A stretch of 48,305 nucleotides of DNA from Alphaproteobacteria bacterium (lineage in GTDB: Bacteria > Pseudomonadota > Alphaproteobacteria > GCA-2731375): assembly GCA_030746635.1 (NCBI GenBank), contig JASLMH010000012.1, positions 1-48,305 on the forward strand, given 5' to 3'. This document shows, in pieces, positions 17,167 through 27,658 of this stretch; the first letter of the stretch is position 1, and the number at the start of each line of letters is the position of its first letter. The position numbers and the translations under genes are program-made. The notes under the pieces were generated by a model. That model searched no databases, was not told where the DNA came from, and saw nothing but the letters and a program-made list of their open reading frames with translations.

Positions 17167-17197
17167 TTGACCTTCCAGTAACTGGAAACCCCATGTT
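17167..17197 (+). promoter_or_regulatory. CueR/HmrR (MerR-family) type promoter of the copper ATPase
   Basis: A -35 box TTGACC (17167-17172) and a candidate -10 CATGTT (17192-17197) are separated by a long 19-bp spacer that contains the perfect palindrome TTCCAGT-A-ACTGGAA (17173-17187). The elongated spacer with a centred TTCC...GGAA dyad is the hallmark of MerR-family metal-activated promoters, and the ACCTTCC...GGAA pattern matches CueR/HmrR sites. It lies 35 bp upstream of the ATPase ATG. No CueR-like gene is in the window. Confidence 0.8.
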
Positions 17198-17232
17198 CAG
17201 AGCGTCGAGAGTAGTGCGTTCGGGAGTGGGAA

Positions 17233-19659
<2,427 letters not shown>

Positions 19660-19670
19660 GTTTTCGTTGG

Positions 19671-20267
19671 CTAGGACCCGGTTTCCCGCAGACGACGGAT
19701 CAGGGGCAGGATCTCGGCCTCGACCGCGCGCGGGCTGAGGGCGCCGATATGGCGATGGATGATGCGACCATCGGCATCGATCACGAAGGTTTCGGGCACG
19801 CCATAGATCCCCAATTTGGCGCCGACGCGGCCGCCATGGTCGACTCCGGTCCGGTTGTAGGGATCGCCGTGATCGTCCAGCCATTCAGCGGCGGCCTCGG
19901 GGCGGTCCTTGTAGTTGAGGCCGTGGACGGGCAGGTCGTTGTCGAAGGCCAGGCGGCTCAGCACCCCGTGCTCCTTGCGACACTCCAGGCACCACGAGGC
20001 GAAGACGTTGACCACCGAGACCCGGCCCCGCAGGTCGGCGTCGGACAGGCCCAGCGCGCGCCCCGGCACCGGCGGTAGATCGAATGCCGGCACCGGTTGG
20101 CCCAACATTCCAGCGGGCACCTGCCGCAGACGCAGGTTCAGGCTATTGACCAGGATCACCGCCAGGACGATGGCGCCGATGAGAGGCAGGGTCCGCAGCC
20201 ACCGGCGCCGGGGACCGGATCGGTCCGGGCGCTCCGTTGTGGTTCCCTTGGCCGGACCTTTCAGCAC
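19671..20267 (-). CDS. ccmG: CcmG/DsbE-family periplasmic thiol-disulfide oxidoreductase
   Basis: About 198 residues: a basic N-terminus, one membrane anchor (LIGAIVLAVILVNSLNL) and a periplasmic thioredoxin fold of the DsbE/CcmG type. The active site is FASWCLECRKEH (Cys93/Cys96; CLEC in place of the usual CPxC) with the cis-Pro loop YGVPETFVID. Such proteins reduce apocytochrome haem-binding cysteines in the Ccm pathway. No other ccm gene is nearby, so another periplasmic reductant role, perhaps linked to the neighbouring copper pump, is possible. The start was set at the GTG at 20267 because GGAG lies six bases upstream; a TTG at 20279 is also in frame. It converges with the ATPase. Confidence 0.82.
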   Translation of the reverse strand: MLKGPAKGTTTERPDRSGPRRRWLRTLPLIGAIVLAVILVNSLNLRLRQVPAGMLGQPVPAFDLPPVPGRALGLSDADLRGRVSVVNVFASWCLECRKEHGVLSRLAFDNDLPVHGLNYKDRPEAAAEWLDDHGDPYNRTGVDHGGRVGAKLGIYGVPETFVIDADGRIIHRHIGALSPRAVEAEILPLIRRLRETGS

Positions 20268-20354
20268 CTCTCGCTCCAAAGTGGCCGGCGCCTGTCTGCT
20301 GGCGCCGTGCGATTAATGCCGGCATCGCGCAAGGAAGCAAGGTACGATTCAGGC

Positions 20355-21104
20355 ATGAGATGGGCGAGCATGAGTCGGTTGCGTCCCTCGGAATTCATGG
20401 CGTTCCTCGCCGTGCTGATCCTGAACGTCGGCGCGGCGGCGGGCGACTACGCCGCGGCCCGCAAGGAGCTGGTGGATGAGATTACCCGCGACGGCCGGCG
20501 GGTATCACTGTCGACCGGCATCCGCGGCTTCGATGCCCGGGTGCTGGCGGCCATCGGCAACGTGCCGCGCCACCAATTCGTGCCGATGCTGTTGCGCCCG
20601 GCCGCCTACGCCAACCGTCCCCTGCCGATCGGCCACGGCCAGACCATCTCGCAGCCCTATATCGTGGCGCTGATGACCGACCTGCTGGAATTGCAGGCAG
20701 GCCAGCAGGTGTTGGAGATCGGCACCGGTTCGGGCTACCAGACGGCGGTGCTGGCCGAGCTTGGCGTCCGGGTACACAGCATCGAGATCATCGAGGCGTT
20801 GGCGAACAGCGCGCGGGCTCACCTGGCCGAAACCGGCTATTCAGGGGTGGTGGTCCGCTGGGCCGACGGCTACCACGGCTGGCCGGAACGGGCGCCGTTC
20901 GATGCCATCATCGTCACCGCCGCGGCCAGCCACATCCCGCCGCCATTGGTGGCGCAGTTGAAGCCCGGCGGCCGCATGGTGATCCCGGTCGGCGCCCGCT
21001 TCGCGGTGCAGCAACTGGTTTTAGTGCAGAAAGCGGCGGACGGCGGCGTATCGACGCGGCAACTGCTGCCGGTCGCCTTCGTGCCGCTGCGCCGGCGGCG
21101 TTGA
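20355..21104 (+). CDS. Protein-L-isoaspartate O-methyltransferase family protein with export-like N-terminus
   Basis: 249 residues. From ~35 onward this is a PIMT-family SAM-dependent methyltransferase: [37 protein letters not shown], motif I [19 protein letters not shown] and [15 protein letters not shown]. The enzyme methylates isoaspartyl residues to start their repair. The N-terminus ([25 protein letters not shown]) looks like a signal peptide or single membrane anchor, absent from cytoplasmic PIMTs. Starts at 20355 or 20370 are both possible and both include the hydrophobic segment. The stop codon TGA is directly followed by the ATG of the large membrane protein downstream, implying coupled translation. 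Confidence 0.85.
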   Translation: [249 protein letters not shown]

Positions 21105-23513
21105 ATGGTGCCCCTGCCGGCCGCCATTTCGCTGCTCTCCGCCGCCGTCCTCGCCCATGAGATCCTGCTCATGCGGCTGTTCTCGATCATCCAATGGCAT
21201 CACTTCGCCTACATGGTGATCAGCCTGGCGTTGCTCGGCTTTGGCGCCAGCGGCACGGTGATCGCCCTGGCCCGGCACCGGCTGCTGCCCCACTTCCGGG
21301 CCGCCTTCGCCACCGGCGCCGCCGGCTTCGGCCTCACCGCGGTCGCCAGCTTCGCCATCGCCCAGCGCATCCCCTTCAATGCCTTGGAGGTGATCTGGGA
21401 ACCGCGTCAGCAACTCTACCTGGCACTGTTGTTCCTGTTGCTGGCGGTGCCATTCTTCGGCGCCGCCCTGGCCATCGGGCTGGCCCTCGCCGCCCATGGC
21501 AAACGCATCGCCAGCCTCTATCGGGCCGACCTGCTTGGCGCCGGCCTGGGCGCGCTGGCCGTCATCGGCACGCTGTTTCTTGTGATGCCGACCACCATGT
21601 TGCGGCTGGTCGGCGGCGCCGGCGTGATCGCGGCGGCGCTTGTGTTCGCCGATCTGCCTGGGCGCCGGCTGGCCGTCCTCGGCCTGACCGGCCTGGCTCT
21701 GGCGGCGCTGGCGCTGTTGCCGGAAGGGCTGCTGCGGCCGCAGCTGTCGCCATACAAGAGCCTGATGCAGACCCTTGTCCTGCCCGATGCCAGGATCATC
21801 GCCCGCCGCTCCAGCCCGCTTGGCCGGCTTGACGTGGTGGAGAGCCCGGCGGCGCCCCTCCGCCATGCGCCGGGATTGAGCCTCAACGCCACCGCCGCGA
21901 TCCCGCCGCAGCTCGGCGTGTTCACGGACGGCGATGGCATGACCGCGATCACCCGGTTCGACGGCGATCGCGACAGCCTGGCTTTCCTGGACTGGCAGGC
22001 CGGCGCCCTGCCCTACCACCTGACGCACCGGCCCCGGGTCCTGGTGCTGGGCGCCGGCGGCGGCAGCGAGATCCTGCGGGCGCAATATCACGGCGCGCGC
22101 CGCATCGACGCCGTCGAACTCAACCCCCAGATGGCGGAGTTGCTGGATGGCGAGCAGGCGGAATTTGCCGGCCATCTTTTCAGGCAGCCGGGTAGCCATC
22201 TGCATATCGCCGAAGCCCGCGCCTTCGCCGCCCGAAACGATCGCCGCTACGATCTTATCCAGATCACCCTGCTCGACTCCTTCGCCGCATCCGCCGCCGG
22301 CCTTCATGCCTTGAGCGAAAGCACGCTCTACACCCTGGAAGCGTTCGAGACCTACCTTGACCGGCTGGCGCCGGGTGGCATGCTGGCCATCACCCGTTGG
22401 CTGCGGCTGCCGCCGCGCGACAGCCTGAAGCTGTTCGCCACCGCCGTCGAGGTGCTGCGCCGGCGCGGCGCCGATGACCCATCGAGGCAGCTCTTGCTGA
22501 TGCGCAGTTGGGACACCGCCACGCTGATCGTCAAATCCGCCGCTTTCGCACCGATCGAGTTGGCGGCGGCGCGGCGGTTCGCCGACGAGCGTCTGTTCGA
22601 TCTTGCCTATTACCCCGGCATGCCGGCCGGCGAAGCGAACCGCCACAACGTCCTCGAGCAGCCCTATCTGTTCGAGGGGACCCGGGCCTTGCTGGGCCCG
22701 GCGCCGCAGGCTTTTCTTGACGCCTATCGCTTCGATCTGACGCCGGCCAGCGATGATCGGCCCTACTTCTTCCACTTCTTCAAATGGCGGTTGCTGCCGG
22801 AATTGTCGCGCCTCGGCCCGGCCGGCGGCGTGCTGTTGCTGGATTGGGGCTATATGGTGCTTTGGGCCACCCTGGGGCAGGCGGTGGCGATCAGCGTGCT
22901 GCTGATCCTGCTGCCGCTGCGCGCTCTGGGTGGCGAAGGAGCGACGGCCCCGGTGGGCTACGCCGCCCGCGTGGCGGTCTATTTCCTGGCCCTGGGCCTA
23001 GCCTTCCTGTTCATCGAAATCGCCTTCATACAACGCTTCGTGCTGTTCCTCGGCCATCCGCTCACCGCCGTCTCGGTGGTGCTGTGCAGCTTCCTGGTGT
23101 TCGCCGGGTTCGGCAGCGGTTTCGCCGGGCGGCTGCCGACGCTGCTAGCGGGCCGGCGGATCGGCGCCATTCCGCTGGCCGTCGGCGGCATCGTGGGCAT
23201 TGCCGGGATTTATCTGCTGCTGCTGCCGGCGTTGTTCGGCTGGCTGTCGCCGCTGACCCAGGGCGCTCGCATCCCGGCCGCCATCGTCCTGATCGCGCCG
23301 CTGGCCTTCTGCATGGGACTGCCCTTCCCCCTCGCCCTGCGTCAGGTCGCGGACAAGGCGGCGGCGCTGGTGCCCTGGGCCTGGGGGATCAACGGCTGCG
23401 CCTCGGTGATCAGCGCCGTGCTGGCCACCCTGCTGGCGATCCATCTCGGCTTCACGGCGGTGGTCGCGATCGCCTTGGCGCTCTACGTCCTGGCGGCCTG
23501 GACGTTACGTTAG
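21105..23513 (+). CDS. Multi-spanning membrane protein with central spermidine-synthase-like domain
   Basis: An 802-residue fusion. About seven hydrophobic segments in residues 1-210, a soluble Rossmann methyltransferase-like domain at ~270-560, and six or more membrane segments at ~575-800. The central domain has the aminopropyltransferase-type nucleotide motif PRVLVLGAGGGSEILRAQYH, the acidic loop AVELNPQMAELL, and YDLIQITLLDSF followed by TLYTLEAFETYLDRLAPGGML. True spermidine synthases carry DGG...R and a catalytic Asp in D(S/A)TDP; here ITLLDSF replaces it, so polyamine synthesis should not be assumed. Its ATG abuts the PIMT stop. The biological role of this membrane family is unknown to me; it may modify an envelope component with SAM or dcSAM. 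Confidence 0.82.
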   Translation: MVPLPAAISLLSAAVLAHEILLMRLFSIIQWHHFAYMVISLALLGFGASGTVIALARHRLLPHFRAAFATGAAGFGLTAVASFAIAQRIPFNALEVIWEPRQQLYLALLFLLLAVPFFGAALAIGLALAAHGKRIASLYRADLLGAGLGALAVIGTLFLVMPTTMLRLVGGAGVIAAALVFADLPGRRLAVLGLTGLALAALALLPEGLLRPQLSPYKSLMQTLVLPDARIIARRSSPLGRLDVVESPAAPLRHAPGLSLNATAAIPPQLGVFTDGDGMTAITRFDGDRDSLAFLDWQAGALPYHLTHRPRVLVLGAGGGSEILRAQYHGARRIDAVELNPQMAELLDGEQAEFAGHLFRQPGSHLHIAEARAFAARNDRRYDLIQITLLDSFAASAAGLHALSESTLYTLEAFETYLDRLAPGGMLAITRWLRLPPRDSLKLFATAVEVLRRRGADDPSRQLLLMRSWDTATLIVKSAAFAPIELAAARRFADERLFDLAYYPGMPAGEANRHNVLEQPYLFEGTRALLGPAPQAFLDAYRFDLTPASDDRPYFFHFFKWRLLPELSRLGPAGGVLLLDWGYMVLWATLGQAVAISVLLILLPLRALGGEGATAPVGYAARVAVYFLALGLAFLFIEIAFIQRFVLFLGHPLTAVSVVLCSFLVFAGFGSGFAGRLPTLLAGRRIGAIPLAVGGIVGIAGIYLLLLPALFGWLSPLTQGARIPAAIVLIAPLAFCMGLPFPLALRQVADKAAALVPWAWGINGCASVISAVLATLLAIHLGFTAVVAIALALYVLAAWTLR

Positions 23514-23523
23514 CCCGTGTTTC

Positions 23524-24744
23524 TCACCTTTCGACGTTGGCGCTGCGCTCCGGCAAGCCGAATTCGCGATGGCAGACCTCCGCCAGTTTGGCGACGCCGT
23601 CGCGAATCGTCTCGATGGTCGGATGGCCGAAGCACAGGCGCAGCCGGTGGCGGCCGGCGGCCGCGTCGGCCATCCACTCCGCGCCGGGGTTGAGGGCCAC
23701 GCCCTCGGCCAGCGCCGCCTGGGCCAGCGCCGTGGTGTCCACCGCCTCGGGCAGGGTGATCCAGATGAAGATGCCACCCTTGGGCCGGCTGAAACTGGCG
23801 GCGGTACCGAAGTTGCTCTCCAGTGCCTCGATCATCGCCGCGCACTTCGCTTGCAGGACGCCCTGCAGCGCCCCGACATGGGCGTTGAAGTGGTCATGGC
23901 AATATTCCGCCAACACCATCTGCTCCAGGGCGCCGGTGCCGCCGTCGGTCTTGATCGACAACAGTCGGGATAGGAGCTCCCAATTGGCCACCACGTAGCC
24001 GACCCGGAGGGCCGGCGCGATCGATTTGGAGAACGAGCCGCAATAGACCACGGCGTTGTTCTGGTCCAGAGCCTGGATGGCCGGTGGCCGCTCCCCCTCC
24101 CATAGCAGATCGGCATAGCAGTCATCCTCGAAGATCGGCACGCCGAACTCACCGGCCAGGCGGAGCATTTCCAGGCGGCGCTCGCGGCTCACCACGACGC
24201 CGGTCGGGTTCTGCACGGTCGGGATGGTGTAGATGTATTTCGGCCGCACGCCCCGATCCTTCAGCGCCTGCAGGGTCTCGGCCAGGGCGTCCATGCGCAT
24301 GCCGCCGCCGTCCTGGGCAACACCGACATAGTCGACACCCAGGGCTTGCAGATGCTTCATGGCGCCGCCATAGGTCTCCGCCTCGACGATCACCGTGTCG
24401 CCGGCGCCGAGCAGCACGCCGTTGACCAGATCGAGCGACTGCATCGAACCCGAGGTCATCAGCACCTGATCGGCGTCACAGGTGATGCCGGCCCGCTGGT
24501 TCAACTTGGCAGCGACGAACTCGCGCAACGGTCGATAGCCTTGCGGCCCGCTTTGCAGACCGTAAGTGGCCAGCGTCGCCCCTTCCCGTTTCAGGACGGC
24601 ATTGGCGGCGGCGATCAAGTCGTCCACCGGCACATTGGCGGCATCGTTGTGGCCGCCGATGAAATTGTACTTGGGAAAGCCGCCCCACGGCATGGCCGGC
24701 GGCGGCAGGTCCGGGCGCAGCACGGACTGATAATCGAAACCCAT
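23524..24744 (-). CDS. PLP-dependent aminotransferase (class I/II, MocR/LysN-like)
   Basis: A 406-residue fold-type I aminotransferase. Recognisable elements are YGLQSGPQGYRPLREFVA, the substrate-site MTSGSMQSLDLV, the PLP Asp region IPTVQNPTGVV and FEDDCYADL, the Schiff-base Lys240 in GSFSKSIAPALRVGY, and the carboxylate-binding Arg near the end (RHRLRLCFGHP). This pattern matches the 2-aminoadipate/aromatic transaminase branch without the N-terminal GntR DNA-binding domain. The ATG at 24744 gives the family N-terminus; earlier in-frame starts add an Arg/Ser-rich stretch. It converges with the membrane spermidine-synthase-like gene (10-bp gap) and is divergent from the nitrilase gene. Confidence 0.88.
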   Translation of the reverse strand: MGFDYQSVLRPDLPPPAMPWGGFPKYNFIGGHNDAANVPVDDLIAAANAVLKREGATLATYGLQSGPQGYRPLREFVAAKLNQRAGITCDADQVLMTSGSMQSLDLVNGVLLGAGDTVIVEAETYGGAMKHLQALGVDYVGVAQDGGGMRMDALAETLQALKDRGVRPKYIYTIPTVQNPTGVVVSRERRLEMLRLAGEFGVPIFEDDCYADLLWEGERPPAIQALDQNNAVVYCGSFSKSIAPALRVGYVVANWELLSRLLSIKTDGGTGALEQMVLAEYCHDHFNAHVGALQGVLQAKCAAMIEALESNFGTAASFSRPKGGIFIWITLPEAVDTTALAQAALAEGVALNPGAEWMADAAAGRHRLRLCFGHPTIETIRDGVAKLAEVCHREFGLPERSANVER

Positions 24745-24898
24745 CTTGCGTCTTCTCTGTTGTTTGGCTGACCAGGCGCTCCATGACGCCGGCCGGGCCA
24801 ATATAGGCGCATCCCAGCGCCCGCCGCCAGCGACCTACGGTCGCGGCTTTGCATGCCGGCCGCGTCGTGGCACCATGGCGCCAGGGAAAGGCAGGGTA

Positions 24899-25705
24899 AT
24901 GGTGGAAAAAGGCGAACGGAAACCTCTGCGCCTCGGCACCGCGCAATTCGATGCCGTAGCCGGCGATATCGCCGCCAACGCCGCCAGCCATGCCCGACTG
25001 ATCGAGCAGGCCGGCGACCGGGGCGTCGATGTCCTGGTGTTTCCGGAACTGTCGCTGGGCGGCTACGACCTGGACGGACTGGCTCGGGACCCGGAACGCT
25101 ACATCGTCGATCCGGACGGGCCGGCCCTGACGCCGGTTCGGGATGCCTGCCGGCGGCACGGCGTCATCGCCGTCGCCGGTGGCTGCCTGCCCAATCGGCG
25201 CGGCATGGGGCTATCCGCCCTGGTCTTCGGCCGCGACGGCGGCTTGCTCACGAGCTACGACAAGCGCCATCTGGATGGCCCGGAACGGGACCACTTCGTT
25301 CCCGGCACCGCGCCGTCCCTGCTGGAGGTCGATGGCTGGCGGCTCGGCCTGGGCATCTGTTATGACGCCTCGTTCCCCGAGCACGCCCGCGAACTGGCGA
25401 TGGGCGGGGCCGCGGCCTATCTGGTCTCGGGAGCGTTTTTTCGGGGCGAGTCCGAGCATCGGCGCGGCGTCTATTTCCCGGCTCGGGCCCTGGAAAACAC
25501 CATCTATGTGGCCTTCGCCAACTACGTCGGCAGCCACGGCGGCCTGCGTTACGCCGGCCGCAGCACCATTCACGGGCCGGACGGCCGCCTCCTCGCCGAT
25601 GCCGGCCCCGACCGCCCGGGCCTCGCCGTGGCCGAGATTGATCGCGAAAAGCTGGCGCAGACCCGCGAACGGCTGCCCATGCTCCGCGACCGCATGGAAG
25701 ATTAG
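24899..25705 (+). CDS. Carbon-nitrogen hydrolase (nitrilase superfamily)
   Basis: A 268-residue CN-hydrolase with the full catalytic triad: Glu50 (VFPELSLGGYD), Lys122 (SYDKRHL) and Cys154 (LGICYDASFPEHAREL). Size and motifs fit the small amidase/omega-amidase/N-carbamoyl hydrolase branches rather than true nitrilases. A likely job is hydrolysing an amide or ureido compound; pairing with the divergent aminotransferase hints at an omega-amidase-like reaction on a transamination product, which is inference. Start chosen at ATG 24899; an ATG at 24875 is also in frame. Confidence 0.87.
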   Translation: MVEKGERKPLRLGTAQFDAVAGDIAANAASHARLIEQAGDRGVDVLVFPELSLGGYDLDGLARDPERYIVDPDGPALTPVRDACRRHGVIAVAGGCLPNRRGMGLSALVFGRDGGLLTSYDKRHLDGPERDHFVPGTAPSLLEVDGWRLGLGICYDASFPEHARELAMGGAAAYLVSGAFFRGESEHRRGVYFPARALENTIYVAFANYVGSHGGLRYAGRSTIHGPDGRLLADAGPDRPGLAVAEIDREKLAQTRERLPMLRDRMED

Positions 25706-25716
25706 GCGGGCTGCGT

Positions 25717-26328
25717 TCAGCGCTCGGCCAGCGCCAGTTTCAGGCCCAGGCCGGCGAAGGCGCCGGCGAACAACCAGCGCATGCCGGTCATGATGCCCGG
25801 ACGGCTGACCAGGTGGTGGCGGACGCCGGCGGAGAACAGGCCGTAGCCGACGAACACCACGAAGGTCATCAACATGAAAATACCGCCGAGGAAGATCATC
25901 GACAGGGTCGGATGGCTCGCCCCGGTGGGGATGAACTGCGGCAGGAAGGCCAGGAAGAAGATCGACAGCTTGGGATTGAGGATGTTGATCAGGAAGCCCT
26001 TGACGATGATGCCGCGGCTGCTCCTCGGCGCCGATCCGTTCTCCACCGCCAAGACGCCGCTCTCGCGCAGGGCGCTCCAGGCCATGTAGAGCAGGTAGGC
26101 GACGCCGGCGTACTTCAGCACCTGAAACGCCACGGCGGAGGTATGCAGGACGGCGGCCAGGCCGAAGATGCTGGCGGTCAGGTGCGGCAGGATCCCCATG
26201 GTGCAGCCGAAGGCACCGACGACGCCGGAGCGCGCGCCGCCCGCCAGGCCGCAGGCCAGGGTATAGAGCACGCCGGTACCCGGCGCGATCACCACGATGA
26301 ACGAAGTCAGCAGAAACTCGGGGCTCAT
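25717..26328 (-). CDS. LysE/RhtB family exporter (second copy in window)
   Basis: A 203-residue inner-membrane exporter. Family features are FIVVIAPGTGVLYTLACGLAGG at the N-terminus (seen in two pieces), the conserved GFLINILNPKLSIFFLAFLPQF and about six hydrophobic helices. Its first 23 codons plus ~35 bp upstream are duplicated at 31129-31233, where they are fused to an acyl-CoA dehydrogenase fragment. This copy is intact. No convincing ribosome-binding site precedes the ATG at 26328. Substrate unknown. Confidence 0.88.
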   Translation of the reverse strand: MSPEFLLTSFIVVIAPGTGVLYTLACGLAGGARSGVVGAFGCTMGILPHLTASIFGLAAVLHTSAVAFQVLKYAGVAYLLYMAWSALRESGVLAVENGSAPRSSRGIIVKGFLINILNPKLSIFFLAFLPQFIPTGASHPTLSMIFLGGIFMLMTFVVFVGYGLFSAGVRHHLVSRPGIMTGMRWLFAGAFAGLGLKLALAER

Positions 26329-26363
26329 GCCAGCAACTCACGCAAATGGCGGCGATGGGTGAC
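26259..26363. repeat. 105-bp direct repeat, copy 1 (lysE 5' end)
   Basis: This segment holds the first 23 codons of the intact lysE and the 35 bp before it. It matches 31129-31233 in the same orientation with about six mismatches. The two copies are 4,870 bp apart and bracket the first acyl-CoA gene cassette. Identity stops abruptly at 26363/26364 on the right side. Confidence 0.9.
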
Positions 26364-26403
26364 GGCTGAGTGTAGTGGTTTTCCGCCCCAGCCGCGACAT
26401 GCT

Positions 26404-27558
26404 CTAAAGGCCCATCCGTTGAGCGATGACGTTGCGTTGAATTTCGCTGGTGCCGCCGCCGATCGGCCCGACGCGCGCGTCACGGAACATCATCTGCATG
26501 TCCTGATCGAGGATGTAGCCGGCCCCGGCCAGGATCTGCATGGCCATGTCCGCGACCTTCCAATTGACCTCGGTCGTATAGGCCTTGGCGACGGCGTTCT
26601 CCATGATCGGGTCCGCGCCCGCATCCAGCATCCGGGCCACCCGGAAGGTCTGCGCCCGGGCGGTCTGATACATGATCTGCATCTCGGCGAATTTATGGCT
26701 GACCGCCTGGAACTTGCCGATCGGGCGGCCGAACTGCTGCCGTTCCTTGGCGTAGGCCAGCGCATGTTCCATGATTTTCAAGGTGTTGCCAACACCGTTC
26801 GCCGCCAGGTTCAGGCGCTCCACGTTGAGGCATTTCATCAGGCCCGCCCAGCCATCGTTTTCCGTCCCGATCAGGCGGTCGGCGGGCAAGTGGACATCCT
26901 CGAAGAAGCAGTGGTTGGCCTCCGTGGTATGCCGTCCAAGGGCGTCCAGGCGCTGGACCGTGACGCCGGGCAACGTGGTGTCGACCAGAAACATGGAGAT
27001 GCCGTCATAGCCACGGCCCGGCTTGGTCTTGCAGACGACCACGAGGTTGTGCGCGACGTGGGCGGCGCTGTTGTAGATCTTCTGGCCGTTCAGGACGTAG
27101 CCGCCGCCATCCCGCACGGCCAAGGTCTCGATGCTGGCAACGTCGGAGCCATGATCGGGTTCGCTGAGGCAAAGTGCCATGCGCATGTCGCCCGATATCA
27201 CCTTCGGCAAGACCTCGCGTTTCATCTCGTCACTGCCGTGCAGGGCAATATGCATGCCCGCGTAGATGCAGGTGATGCCCCAGGCCTGGGCGATGCCGCC
27301 GTAATGATAGCCAAGTGCCTCACCCAACACGGCGAGGTCAGTGAAAGAACCGTCCTGACCGCCGTATTCTTCCGGATAGACGATGCCGTTGATGCCGGCT
27401 TCGGCCAGCGCCGCACAGGCTTCATAGGGGTACTCGCCGGCTTTATCGAGCTCGCGGATTTTCTCGGGCGGCAATACCCGTTGCAGGGTGCCAAGGACGC
27501 TCTCGCGCAGCAGCTTCTGTTCGTCCGTGAAGTCGAATGTGAGATTTGGATCTTCCAT
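26404..27558 (-). CDS. Acyl-CoA dehydrogenase (AliB-like candidate)
   Basis: A 384-residue FAD-dependent acyl-CoA dehydrogenase forming an alpha,beta double bond and passing electrons to ETF. It has FTDEQKLLRESV, the FAD motif LCLSEPDHGSDVAS, NGQKIYNSAAHVA, the YAKERQQFGRPI helix and GGGTSEIQRNVIAQR. At the classical MCAD catalytic-Glu position (E-G-T) there is Gly368, while Glu247 in NVERLNLAA matches the isovaleryl/long-chain-type base position, so catalysis through Glu247 is likely. ATG at 27558 has GGGAG upstream. It is divergent from a CoA ligase and lies with a BadI-like crotonase, hence the suggestion of a cyclohexanecarboxyl-CoA or branched-acyl substrate. Confidence 0.9.
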   Translation of the reverse strand: MEDPNLTFDFTDEQKLLRESVLGTLQRVLPPEKIRELDKAGEYPYEACAALAEAGINGIVYPEEYGGQDGSFTDLAVLGEALGYHYGGIAQAWGITCIYAGMHIALHGSDEMKREVLPKVISGDMRMALCLSEPDHGSDVASIETLAVRDGGGYVLNGQKIYNSAAHVAHNLVVVCKTKPGRGYDGISMFLVDTTLPGVTVQRLDALGRHTTEANHCFFEDVHLPADRLIGTENDGWAGLMKCLNVERLNLAANGVGNTLKIMEHALAYAKERQQFGRPIGKFQAVSHKFAEMQIMYQTARAQTFRVARMLDAGADPIMENAVAKAYTTEVNWKVADMAMQILAGAGYILDQDMQMMFRDARVGPIGGGTSEIQRNVIAQRMGL

Positions 27559-27593
27559 GGTAAGACTCCCTACTTTTAGTCTCTCGTCGCCAC

Positions 27594-27625
27594 TTGCCAG
27601 GCAATAATCGAGCGAGGCAATTGCC
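27594..27625. promoter_or_regulatory. Paired TTGCC dyads in divergent promoter
   Basis: The 100-bp gap between the divergent acyl-CoA dehydrogenase and CoA ligase genes has two dyads built from the same half-site: TTGCC-A-GGCAA (27594-27604) and GGCAA-TTGCC (27616-27625). The repeated motif on a shared control region suggests binding of a dimeric repressor that coordinates both genes. The regulator is not identified. Confidence 0.5.
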
Positions 27626-27658
27626 GCAAACCCGTACTTGTTTCTCCAAGGAGAACTG

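Noticed and set aside
21021-22775. A 584-codon leftward frame opposite the membrane spermidine-synthase-like gene
   Set aside because: Gln/Gly/Arg-rich shadow of the real gene, with no recognisable domain.
21105-23513. Classical spermidine synthase (speE)
   Set aside because: Over twice the usual size, membrane-embedded, and without the standard catalytic Asp motif; only the nucleotide-binding fold is shared.
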